From positions 1-64,000 of the forward strand of contig NZ_QJHB01000001.1 of the NCBI RefSeq assembly GCF_003260275.1: a DNA stretch of 64,000 nt. Direction: 5' to 3'. Positions 35,999-43,829 of the stretch are shown here, piece after piece (position 1 is the first letter of the stretch; each line of letters begins with the position of its first letter). The stretch comes from Homoserinimonas sp. OAct 916 (GTDB taxonomy: Bacteria > Actinomycetota > Actinomycetes > Actinomycetales > Microbacteriaceae). Position numbers and translations under genes: made by a program. Under the pieces are notes generated by a model. That model made no database searches. It saw nothing but the letters and a program-made list of their open reading frames with translations, and was not told the origin of the DNA.

Positions 35999-37614
35999 CG
36001 GTCGGCCTCCTCGGAGAAAGGGATCGACGCCGGCACGACGTCGTCTCGCCACTGCTTGAGCAACTCGTGCCTCAGCACTTTGCCGGCACTCGACCGGGGA
36101 ATCTCTGCGACGAATCGCACCCGAGCAGGCACTTTGAATCTCGCCAGTTGGCTGCGGGCGTGCGCGAGTAGGTCAGCCTCGTCGGTGGCGCGAGAAGCAT
36201 TGGCCACCACGAACGCGACACCCACCTCACCCCAGCGTTCGTCGGCAACTCCGACGACGGCGGCGTCGCTCACCGCCGGGTGCTCGAACAGCACGCGCTC
36301 GACCTCGGCAGGCGCAACGGACTCACCGCCCGAGATGAACACGTCGCTGAGTCGGTCAATGACCTGGAAGTAGCCGTTCTCGTCACGTCGCACCAGATCA
36401 CCGGTGTGCAGCCAGCCGCCCTGCAGTGCTCGTTCGGTCAGTTCGGGGGCGCGAAAATAACCTGCGAAGACTCCGGGGCCACGAACGAGGAGTTCGCCCT
36501 CGGCAGCCCCATCCCGTTGTTCGCCGGTGACCGGGTCGGCGACGGCGACTTCGACGTGCGGGTAGGGCAAGCCGGCGAATCCCGCCATTCGGGTCGCGTC
36601 CTCGTCGGGCAGGCAGAGCACGTTCGGGCTGGCCTCGGTCAACCCGTAGCCCTGGCTGAGAGAGACGCCGCGCGCATGCCAGGTACGCAACAATGGCTCG
36701 GGCATCGGTGCCCCGCCGACGATGGCGTGGGTCAGGCTGGACAGGTCGGTGCGGGCGAAGGACCGATGCTGGGCGAGAAAGAGATAGTTGGTCGGCACGC
36801 CCATCGTGGTGGTGATGCGCCGGTCGGCGATCAACTGCAATACCCGGCCGGGGTCGAACGTGCGCTCGAGCACGACCGTCGCGCCCACCCACCAGGCCAA
36901 CAACGGTTGAATGTTCCAGCCGCCCACATGGTATTGCGGCATCACCGCCAGGACCACGTCGGAACTGGTGAGTTCGGCGATGCGGGAGAGGGACAGGTTC
37001 GTCCAGAAACAGTTGGCGTGGGTGAGCACCGCCGCCTTTGCGCTGCCCTGGGTGCCCGAGGTGAAGATCATCAGCAACGGGTCGTCATCGCGGACCCCGC
37101 GCGTCGTGCGAGATTCACCGCCTGTGCCCAGAGTCGGATGTCGGGGTGACGGCACCTCGACCTCGACGCCACGGGCCCCGAGTTGCGTGATCGGTGGCGC
37201 GTCGACGGCACGCTCTGCGGCCGCGCGTGCGAGGGTGGCGAACTCGTCCTCGATCACGAGCAGTGCGGGGTCGGCCAGTTGCAGCTGTTCGGACAGCTCA
37301 CGCACCGAGAGCCGCCAGGACAGCGGCACCAGCACGAGCCCGGCCTTGGCACAGGCGAAGAACAGTACGACATGATCTGCACTGTTGCCGGTGACGGTGG
37401 CGATGCGGTCTCCGATGAGGTAGCCGGCCTGAAGGAGGGCGCCGGCCAACGCGGCCGCCCTGTCCTCCAACTGGCCATAGCTCAGTGGCACTCCCCGGTC
37501 GTCGACGGCCACCCGCTCCGGGGTCGCACGCGCACGGTCGCTGGTCCACCGCCCCAGGCAATGCAGACCGTCGGGGTGCAGTGATTCGGTTTGCGGAGGC
37601 AGCGTGTGGATCAC
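35995..37614 (-). CDS. acyl-CoA synthetase (AMP-forming)
   Basis: A 539-residue member of the ANL superfamily which activates a carboxylic acid with ATP and CoA. Motifs in order: P-loop IFTSGTQGSAKAAVLTH (about 183-199), MPQYHVGGWN, GYGLTEASPN, GWLHTGD, the hinge region DVFISGGES and the acyl-adenylate Lys in SSAGKVLRHELL near the end. The motif set fits medium/long-chain-type ligases; chain length cannot be told. GTGA overlap with livM upstream places it downstream of the transporter, so it would trap the imported acid as a CoA ester. Confidence 0.88.
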   Translation of the reverse strand: MIHTLPPQTESLHPDGLHCLGRWTSDRARATPERVAVDDRGVPLSYGQLEDRAAALAGALLQAGYLIGDRIATVTGNSADHVVLFFACAKAGLVLVPLSWRLSVRELSEQLQLADPALLVIEDEFATLARAAAERAVDAPPITQLGARGVEVEVPSPRHPTLGTGGESRTTRGVRDDDPLLMIFTSGTQGSAKAAVLTHANCFWTNLSLSRIAELTSSDVVLAVMPQYHVGGWNIQPLLAWWVGATVVLERTFDPGRVLQLIADRRITTTMGVPTNYLFLAQHRSFARTDLSSLTHAIVGGAPMPEPLLRTWHARGVSLSQGYGLTEASPNVLCLPDEDATRMAGFAGLPYPHVEVAVADPVTGEQRDGAAEGELLVRGPGVFAGYFRAPELTERALQGGWLHTGDLVRRDENGYFQVIDRLSDVFISGGESVAPAEVERVLFEHPAVSDAAVVGVADERWGEVGVAFVVANASRATDEADLLAHARSQLARFKVPARVRFVAEIPRSSAGKVLRHELLKQWRDDVVPASIPFSEEADR

Positions 37615-38708
37615 ACCAACTCCTTCTCTTCAACCGTCTGGTTGCGTCGAGCGGCTTGAACGCTTGCGGGAATCCCCGCGATGCCACCGGGCAGGAACAA
37701 CACCACGAGAATGAACAGCGTCCCGAGGATGAACAGTGGTTGCGACAAGGGTATCCGAAGGATATCGGGCAACGAGGCGACCGCCTCGGACCCCGCGAGT
37801 GCGGTCAGCCTCTGGTCGAGCAGTGTGTACACGATTGCGCCGAGCACGGCACCCCAGCGGTAGCCGACCCCACCGAGCACCACGATCACCAGGAGTGACA
37901 ATGTGAAGTCGGGAGTGGCCACTCGCGGGGACACCCCGGACTGCAGCAAGAGGAATCCCATCCCTGCGATTGCGGCCAATACCCCGGCGATGGCGAAGAT
38001 GACCAACCTGACCCCGTACGGCCGGATACCGAGCACGCGCACTCGCAGGTCGTTCTCCCTGGCCGCGGCCACCACGTGGCCGGCCCGGGACTTCTCCACC
38101 CAGAGCGTCACCAAATAAACCACGACCAGGATGGCCAGTGCCAGCCAGTACAGGTTCTTGGTCTGGAGCACCCCGACGAGCGCGTCGGGCACACGGGTCA
38201 CATCCAGCGGCAGACCCTCTTCACCGCCGGTCTTCTTGCCGGGGTTGCGCCTGACCAGCACTGAACCCGCCTGCGCGAAGGCGAGGGTGACCATGGCGAA
38301 CGAGATGCCGGTCACGCGCAGGCTGAGCGCGCCCACGAACGCCGAGAGAATGATCGCGAACACGATGGTGATCAGGATCGCAGCGACGAATGCGCCGCCA
38401 GGAGGCAGCCACTCGGGCGCGAAGTTGCGAAGCACCACGCCGAGCCCGTAGGCGCCGGCCGCGAAGAACAGCGCATGGCCGAAGCTCAGCATGCCTGCCA
38501 GACCGAACAACAGGTGGTAGCTGAGCGCGAGTGCCGCGATCAGCATGGCGTACGCGAGCACCTGTAGTGTTCCTGGCGTGTAGGACGGGCCGGGGAAGAC
38601 ACCGGGAATATCGATGGCGAGCAGCGGAAGGAGCGCGGCGAACCCGATCAATGCGACACTGGCGGCCACGATGATCCCGGCGCGCATCCGGGCAGATATC
38701 TTTGTCAT
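37611..38708 (-). CDS. branched-chain amino acid-type ABC transporter permease (LivM family)
   Basis: A 365-residue inner-membrane permease with about nine to ten helices. The LLFGLAGMLSFGHALFFAAGAYGLG segment near 65-90 and LRVTGISFAMVTLAFAQ near 130-145 are LivM signatures. It pairs with the LivH-type permease immediately upstream (ATGA overlap). LivM-type systems carry branched-chain amino acids, urea, amides or short organic acids; the enzymes encoded next suggest a carboxylate. Confidence 0.9.
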   Translation of the reverse strand: MTKISARMRAGIIVAASVALIGFAALLPLLAIDIPGVFPGPSYTPGTLQVLAYAMLIAALALSYHLLFGLAGMLSFGHALFFAAGAYGLGVVLRNFAPEWLPPGGAFVAAILITIVFAIILSAFVGALSLRVTGISFAMVTLAFAQAGSVLVRRNPGKKTGGEEGLPLDVTRVPDALVGVLQTKNLYWLALAILVVVYLVTLWVEKSRAGHVVAAARENDLRVRVLGIRPYGVRLVIFAIAGVLAAIAGMGFLLLQSGVSPRVATPDFTLSLLVIVVLGGVGYRWGAVLGAIVYTLLDQRLTALAGSEAVASLPDILRIPLSQPLFILGTLFILVVLFLPGGIAGIPASVQAARRNQTVEEKELV

Positions 38709-39583
38709 CGCACACTCTTCCCCATCAGGCCCTGTGGCCGGATCAGCAGCACCGCGGCCAGCGCCAGTACGACTGCGAGGTCACCGGTGCCCCAGAGGTA
38801 GTAATTCGCGAACTGCTGCAACACCGCCACCAGCACACTGGCAACGGCAGCACCGGCCAGGGAGCCGAGGCCGCCGATCACCGTGACGATGAAGGCGAAG
38901 ATCAGAAGCGATCCCCCGATGTGGGCTGAGACGTAACCGTAGTAGACCGAGGCGAGCACACCGCCGAGCCCGGCCGCGGCCCCACCGATGGCGAACACGA
39001 GGGTGAACGCGCGCCGCACATCGATTCCGAGGGCCGTGACCATCGACCGGTTCTCGACCCCGGCCCGGATGATCAGACCGTAACGGGTGTGTTTGAGGAA
39101 AAGCACGATCGCGAGCAGCACCAGCGCGGCGCAGCCGATCAGGAGGAAACGACTGTTCGGGATGCGTGCTCCGAGGATCTCAGTGGTCAGCCCCAGCCAT
39201 TCCGGGTTGACCACATAGATCGGGTCGGTGCCCCAGATCCCCTCGAACAGTGCAACCGAGGCCAGGGCCAGACCGACCGTGACCAACACCTGTTCGATGT
39301 GCCTGAGGTACAGCGGCCGGATCAGAAAGAACTCGGTGGCCGCGGCGAAGGCGGCACCGATGATGGCTCCCGCGATCATGGAGGCACCGAGTGTCCACCA
39401 TGTGCCGTCGCTCAGCCGTCTGGCCACCTCCCAACCGATGAACGCGCCGAGGGTGAGGAAGGAGCCGTGGGCGAAGTTCAGCACGCCCATGAGGCCGTAG
39501 ATCAGGGACAGCCCGGAGGCCACCAGGAAGTACAGTGCCCCGAGGCCGAGGCCGGTGATCAACAACAGCACGATGGTGCTCAT
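38705..39583 (-). CDS. branched-chain amino acid-type ABC transporter permease (LivH family)
   Basis: A 292-residue permease with about eight helices. GLSLIYGLMGVLNFAHGSFLTLGAFIGW near 25-52 is the LivH hallmark, and the C-terminal GGLGSLAGAAVASVLVAVLQQF helix is typical. It overlaps livF-like upstream and livM-like downstream by ATGA. Forms the translocation channel with the LivM-type subunit. Confidence 0.9.
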   Translation of the reverse strand: MSTIVLLLITGLGLGALYFLVASGLSLIYGLMGVLNFAHGSFLTLGAFIGWEVARRLSDGTWWTLGASMIAGAIIGAAFAAATEFFLIRPLYLRHIEQVLVTVGLALASVALFEGIWGTDPIYVVNPEWLGLTTEILGARIPNSRFLLIGCAALVLLAIVLFLKHTRYGLIIRAGVENRSMVTALGIDVRRAFTLVFAIGGAAAGLGGVLASVYYGYVSAHIGGSLLIFAFIVTVIGGLGSLAGAAVASVLVAVLQQFANYYLWGTGDLAVVLALAAVLLIRPQGLMGKSVR

Positions 39584-40371
39584 ACCGACACCTCTTCGTT
39601 CGTCGAGCTGTCGGCCGCGGCAGCACTGCTGCTTTCTGCACTGCTGCTTTCTGCACTGCTGCTTTCTGCACTGTCTCCGTGCACACCCAGCAGTCGGGTG
39701 ATCAGGTCTTCGTCATCGAGCAACTCGTCGGCCTCACCGGTGAACACGACCCGACCGTCGGCGAGCACCACAACCCTGTCGGCGAGTTGTCGGATCACCT
39801 GCAGGTTCTGCTCCACCAGGAGAATCGGCACCGTGCGGGCTGCGGTCTCCAGCGCGTTGGCGACCTCGCCGACGATCCGGGGCGCCAACCCCTTGGTCGG
39901 CTCGTCCACCAGCAACAGCTTGTTGGTGTTCAGCAACGCCCGTGCCAACGACACCATCTGTTGCTGCCCGCCAGACAGCGTGCCCGCGCGCTGTGCTGCG
40001 CGCTGCACCAGATCGGGGAACAGCTCGTCGATGAACTCGCGGTTCGGGGCGGCATCTCGTTCGGCCAGCTTCAGGTTCTCGGCCACCGTGAGGGCAGAGA
40101 AGATCTCGCGGTCCTCGGGAACGTATCCGATGCCCAGTTGAACGATCTTGTGGGTGGGCATCCGATCAATACGGCGTCCTTCGAAGGTGACCTCGCCGGT
40201 GCGGGTGATCAGTCCCAGGATCGATTTGATGGTGCTGGTCTTGCCCACGCCGTTGCGACCCAGAAGCGCGGTCACGCCGGTGCTCGGCACGTCGAAGGAG
40301 ACATCTTCGACGACCTGTTGGCCTGCGATGCTGCCTCGAAGCGCTCGCACCGAAAGGATGTTCTCGCTCAT
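39580..40371 (-). CDS. ABC transporter ATP-binding protein (LivF family) with repeat tail
   Basis: ATPase subunit of the Liv-type importer, 263 residues. Walker A GRNGVGKTS (about 38-46), signature LSGGQQQMVSLARALL and Walker B KLLLVDEPTKGLAP; YVPEDREIFSALTVAENLKL is typical of LivF. The conserved part ends near residue 235 (DLITRLLGVHGD) and is followed by SAESS pentapeptides encoded by a perfect 15-bp repeat, then AAAADSSTNEEVSV. The tail is unlikely to affect ATP hydrolysis. ATGA overlaps on both sides. Confidence 0.9.
   Translation of the reverse strand: MSENILSVRALRGSIAGQQVVEDVSFDVPSTGVTALLGRNGVGKTSTIKSILGLITRTGEVTFEGRRIDRMPTHKIVQLGIGYVPEDREIFSALTVAENLKLAERDAAPNREFIDELFPDLVQRAAQRAGTLSGGQQQMVSLARALLNTNKLLLVDEPTKGLAPRIVGEVANALETAARTVPILLVEQNLQVIRQLADRVVVLADGRVVFTGEADELLDDEDLITRLLGVHGDSAESSSAESSSAESSSAAAADSSTNEEVSV
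39623..39667. repeat. perfect 15-bp tandem repeat (3 copies) in the LivF C-terminus
   Basis: Three identical copies of GCACTGCTGCTTTCT at 39623, 39638 and 39653 plus GCACTG of a fourth. They code for Ser-Ala-Glu-Ser-Ser units at the end of the ATPase. Perfect identity suggests recent slippage. Confidence 0.9.
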
Positions 40372-41138
40372 GCCGTCGCTCCCAGATACGCCGATTGCAC
40401 GCGTTCGTCGGCCATCACCTTCTGGGGGGTGTCGCAGGCGAGCAGTTCGCCGTGGTGCATGACGGCCACCCGGTCGACCAACCCCATGACAACCTCCATG
40501 TGGTGCTCGACCATGAGCACCGTGCGTCCGCCGTGGTGCAGACCGCGAATGACGTCCATCAGCCCTGGTACGTCGCCGGATCCGACGCCGGCCATCGGTT
40601 CGTCGAGCAGAATGACCCGCGGCTCCATCGCCAGCAGCATCGCGATCTCCAATTTGCGTTTGTCTCCGTGCGAAAGGCCGCCGGCCAGGGCGTGGCCCCG
40701 GCTGGCGAGCCCGACCTCGGCCAGGCGGTCCTGGGCGACGCGGTTCGCGTCGTCCGAACCACGCGGGAAGCGGGTCACCCGCGTGGCACCGCCGGCCTGT
40801 ACCTGGGCGGCGAGCCGAACGTTCTCGGTCGCGGAGAGCCCGTTGAACAGGCTCGAGGTTTGAAAGGTGCGGCCCAGGCCAGCCCGTGCCCTGGTGTGGA
40901 TCGGTTCGCGAGTGACTTCTCTGCCATCGAGGCGAACCACACCCTCGGTCGCGGTGAGAACACCCGAGATCACGTTGAACAGGGTGGTCTTTCCCGCCCC
41001 GTTCGGGCCGATCACACCGAGCATCTCGCCTGCGGCGACCGACAGCGACACATCCCGGAGGATCTGCGCACCGCCGATCTGCAGGCCGACGCCGTCTATT
41101 TCAAGTACAGCGGCTTCGAGTACGGGCTGGCCGGTCAC
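40368..41138 (-). CDS. ABC transporter ATP-binding protein (LivG family)
   Basis: Second ATPase of the Liv-type importer, 256 residues. Walker A GPNGAGKTTLFN (about 39-50), the LivG-specific TRARAGLGRTFQTSSLFNGLSATENV, signature LSHGDKRKLEIAMLLA and Walker B VILLDEPMAGVG. The signature has His where LSGG is usual, a common LivG variant. Its GTG start is five bases after the livK-like stop, and it overlaps the livF-like gene by ATGA. Confidence 0.9.
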   Translation of the reverse strand: MTGQPVLEAAVLEIDGVGLQIGGAQILRDVSLSVAAGEMLGVIGPNGAGKTTLFNVISGVLTATEGVVRLDGREVTREPIHTRARAGLGRTFQTSSLFNGLSATENVRLAAQVQAGGATRVTRFPRGSDDANRVAQDRLAEVGLASRGHALAGGLSHGDKRKLEIAMLLAMEPRVILLDEPMAGVGSGDVPGLMDVIRGLHHGGRTVLMVEHHMEVVMGLVDRVAVMHHGELLACDTPQKVMADERVQSAYLGATA

Positions 41139-41143
41139 GGAAA

Positions 41144-42370
41144 TTAACCGATCGGCGGCGCGACGACGTCAGCGTCGACCACGTCAACCAGCTCCGGAGT
41201 CCAGTTGCCGTCGGCATCCTTGACCAGTTTGGCCTGGAACATCGGCTGGATCATGGCGTGGTCCTCGGCACGAACCGTGACCGAACCCTTCACCGAGTCG
41301 AACGTCCAGCCCTCAAGGGCACCGATCATGTCGTCGACGTTGTCTCCGCCGCCGGCGGACACAGCCTGGACGAGCATCTGGGCCGCCACAAAACCATCGG
41401 GTGTGAACAGGTCTGCCTGCTCCCCGGCGGCGTCGAGGTGGGCGATCATCGCCTGGCTGGCGGCGTTGTCCGTTGCGGAACCGAAGTAGTGCGACAGGAA
41501 GCTGATCTTGTCGCTGGCGGGGCCGTAGGCACCGTAGGTCGACAGGTCACCCAGTCCGGTCACGACCGGAATCGAGTCGAAGACACCCTGCTGCTGGAGG
41601 GACTCCCACATCGCTCCTGACGAGGCACCGGCCCAGGCCACGAAGACCAGGTCGGGCTTCGCGTCGAGCAGCTGCTGCGAGAACGGGGTGAACTCGGTCG
41701 CGTCCTCGGCGACCAGTACGCCGTCAACGGTGGCGCCCTTCGCACCGAGCACGGCCTCGACGCCGGCGAGGTTGCCCTGGCCGAACGCGTTGTCCTGCGC
41801 GAACACGACGATCTTCTTGCCTGAGGGATCACCGATGAACGTGCCGGAAGTGGCGACATCCTGGTAGGTCTGGCGGCCGGAACGGAAGGTGTACTCGTTC
41901 ACCCCGGTGATGACGTCGGCGGCTGCCGGGCCCGAGAGGTACAGAACCTTGTTCTGTTCGGCCTGTTCGGCCAGCGAAACGGCGATGCCGGACACGACGG
42001 TGCCGGCGAGGATCTGGTAGCCCTGACCGATCAGGTCCTTGGCCTTGGAGACGGCGGTGTCAGGGTTGCCCTGGTCGTCTTCCCACGTGATCTGCAGCTC
42101 ACGACCGTCGACAGCGCCGGTACCATCGGTGGCATAGTCGAGCCCCGCGTTGAAACCGTTGACGTACGCTGCGCCGTATGCCGCGAGCGGGCCGGTGATC
42201 GAGGTGATCATGCCGACTTGTACCGGGTCGCCCGTGGCCGGGGCACTCGTCTCGCCGGCAACGGGCGCGGTGCTGGGAGCAGGGTCTGCTCCGGTTGGTG
42301 CGCAACCGACCAGCACCAGGGCGGCGGCTGCGATCAGCGCCGGTGCCGCAAACTTCTTTGTTACCCGCAT
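41144..42370 (-). CDS. Liv-type substrate-binding lipoprotein
   Basis: A 408-residue periplasmic-binding-type protein anchored by lipid at Cys23 of the lipobox LVGC, after a short signal peptide. The mature protein is a type I binding fold: VQVGMITSITGPLAAYGAAYVNGFNAGLDY, ELQITWEDDQGNPDTAVSKAKDLI, and GTVVSGIAVSLAEQAEQNKVLYLSG follow the LivJ/AmiC pattern. First gene of the unit, with AAGGA before the ATG and a promoter region carrying a 20-bp palindrome. The ligand is not predictable from sequence; a hydroxy or keto acid would suit the downstream enzymes. Confidence 0.9.
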   Translation of the reverse strand: MRVTKKFAAPALIAAAALVLVGCAPTGADPAPSTAPVAGETSAPATGDPVQVGMITSITGPLAAYGAAYVNGFNAGLDYATDGTGAVDGRELQITWEDDQGNPDTAVSKAKDLIGQGYQILAGTVVSGIAVSLAEQAEQNKVLYLSGPAAADVITGVNEYTFRSGRQTYQDVATSGTFIGDPSGKKIVVFAQDNAFGQGNLAGVEAVLGAKGATVDGVLVAEDATEFTPFSQQLLDAKPDLVFVAWAGASSGAMWESLQQQGVFDSIPVVTGLGDLSTYGAYGPASDKISFLSHYFGSATDNAASQAMIAHLDAAGEQADLFTPDGFVAAQMLVQAVSAGGGDNVDDMIGALEGWTFDSVKGSVTVRAEDHAMIQPMFQAKLVKDADGNWTPELVDVVDADVVAPPIG

Positions 42371-42414
42371 GGGGACTGCCTTTCCTTACAGTGAACGACG
42401 ATAATGGATTGTGA

Positions 42415-42434
42415 ACCTGACACATGGTTCAGGT
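42415..42434. promoter_or_regulatory. 20-bp palindromic operator candidate between livK-like and thiolase genes
   Basis: ACCTGACACATGGTTCAGGT has outer arms ACCTGA / TCAGGT perfectly inverted, and seven of nine half-site positions match, the size usual for a TetR dimer site. It lies upstream of CATTAT (complement of 42401-42406), a -10 candidate for the leftward unit, and of TATGAT (42445-42450), a -10 candidate for the thiolase. One bound repressor could therefore control both. The TetR gene in the unit is the likely partner (inference). Confidence 0.55.
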
Positions 42435-42538
42435 CTCAGAAACCTATGATGGATGTAGGCCGCTGTCAAGTCGAAACGCGTGGGCAGCCGCAGGACACGA
42501 AGCAACGAACAGAGAAACAAGCACAGAATGAGGTCATC

Positions 42539-43723
42539 ATGAGCAACACCGAGGTCGTCATCATCGCAGGGTCGCGCACACCGCAGGGACGGGTCAACGG
42601 GCAGTTGTCTTCGATGACCGCCGTGCAGTTGGGAACCGCCGCCATCGCCGGCGCACTGGCACGAGCCACGGTCACCGGCGACCAGGTGGACGCCGTGGTG
42701 ATGGGGCAGGTGCTGCAGGCCGGTTGCGGGCAGAACCCGGCGCGTCAGAGCGCGATTGCAGCAGGCATCCCGTGGAACGTTCCCTCGATGACGGTGAACA
42801 AGGTGTGCCTGTCCGGCCTCGCCGCCATCATCGATGCCGCCCGCATCATCCGCCTCGGTGAAGCGAGCGTGGTGATCGCCGGCGGCCAGGAGTCGATGTC
42901 ACTTGCCCCCCACCTGTTGCCCGGCTCCCGGCAGGGCTGGCCGTATGGCAGCGTCACGGCCCTGGACCACGCCGCCCACGACGGCTTGAGCGATGCCTTC
43001 GACGGCCTGTCGATGGGGCTTTCCACCGACAATCACAACACCAGGCTGGGTATCGGCCGGCTGGAGCAGGATGAGATAGCCGCCGCCTCACACCAGCGCG
43101 CGGCGAAGGCACAAGCCGACGGCCTGTTCGCGGATGAGATCACCCCGCTCGCCGTGCCGCAGCGCCGAGGCGAGCCATTGGTGGTCGACACCGATGAGGG
43201 AGTGCGCGCCGACAGCACCACCGAGACGCTGGCCCGGTTGCGGCCCGCCTTCGATCCTTCCGGAACCATCACCGCGGGCAACTCGTCGCCGCTCAGCGAC
43301 GGCGCCAGCGCGGTCGTGGTGGCCAGCCGGGCGTGGGCCGAGGAGCACGGTCTGCCGTGGCTCGCCGTGGTGGAGGCATCCGGCCAGGTCGCCGGCCCCG
43401 ACAACTCCCTGCACTCGCAGCCGGCGAATGCGATCATTCGCGCGCTGACCCGTCAGGGCTGGCAGGCCGACGACCTCGACCTGGTCGAGATCAACGAGGC
43501 GTTTGCCGCGGTCGCGCTGGAGTCCACTCGGGAGCTCGGGATCACCGCAGACCGGGTCAATATCCACGGCGGGGCGATCGCGATCGGGCATCCCATCGGC
43601 TCCTCTGGAACCCGGCTCGCCCTGCACGCAGCATCGGAGTTGGCGCGTCGCGGCACCGGCAAGGCCGCTGTCGCCCTCTGCGGGGGCGGCGGCCAGGGCG
43701 AGGCGCTGCTGCTGCGGCGCTGA
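42539..43723 (+). CDS. acetyl-CoA C-acetyltransferase (thiolase)
   Basis: Cleaves acetoacetyl-CoA (or a longer 3-oxoacyl-CoA) with CoA to acetyl-CoA, or the reverse. 394 residues with nucleophile Cys90 in NKVCLSGL, the NEAFAA loop, catalytic His in GGAIAIGHPIGSSG and the second Cys in ALCGGGGQGEA (about 381). Chosen start is ATG 42539 (MSNTEVVIIAGSRTP), which matches thiolase N-termini; the frame is open another 45 codons through the promoter region. Divergent from the Liv/CoA-transferase unit, it would finish 3-hydroxybutyrate catabolism. Confidence 0.93.
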   Translation: MSNTEVVIIAGSRTPQGRVNGQLSSMTAVQLGTAAIAGALARATVTGDQVDAVVMGQVLQAGCGQNPARQSAIAAGIPWNVPSMTVNKVCLSGLAAIIDAARIIRLGEASVVIAGGQESMSLAPHLLPGSRQGWPYGSVTALDHAAHDGLSDAFDGLSMGLSTDNHNTRLGIGRLEQDEIAAASHQRAAKAQADGLFADEITPLAVPQRRGEPLVVDTDEGVRADSTTETLARLRPAFDPSGTITAGNSSPLSDGASAVVVASRAWAEEHGLPWLAVVEASGQVAGPDNSLHSQPANAIIRALTRQGWQADDLDLVEINEAFAAVALESTRELGITADRVNIHGGAIAIGHPIGSSGTRLALHAASELARRGTGKAAVALCGGGGQGEALLLRR

Positions 43724-43759
43724 TGTCGTTCCCGCCCCCGAGAATTTCAGGACGACAGC

Positions 43760-43788
43760 GGGGCGGGGCCGCTACGGCGCCCCGCCCC
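43760..43788. terminator. GC-rich hairpin between convergent thiolase and site-2 protease genes
   Basis: GGGGCGGGGC (43760-43769) and GCCCCGCCCC (43779-43788) form a perfect 10-bp stem with a nine-base loop, about 40 bases from both stop codons. No T-run follows, as is common for actinobacterial terminators. It could serve both strands. Confidence 0.55.
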
Positions 43789-43829
43789 CGTCAGCTCCTG
43801 AAGTTGTTGCAGTGACACGTCAGCCGACG

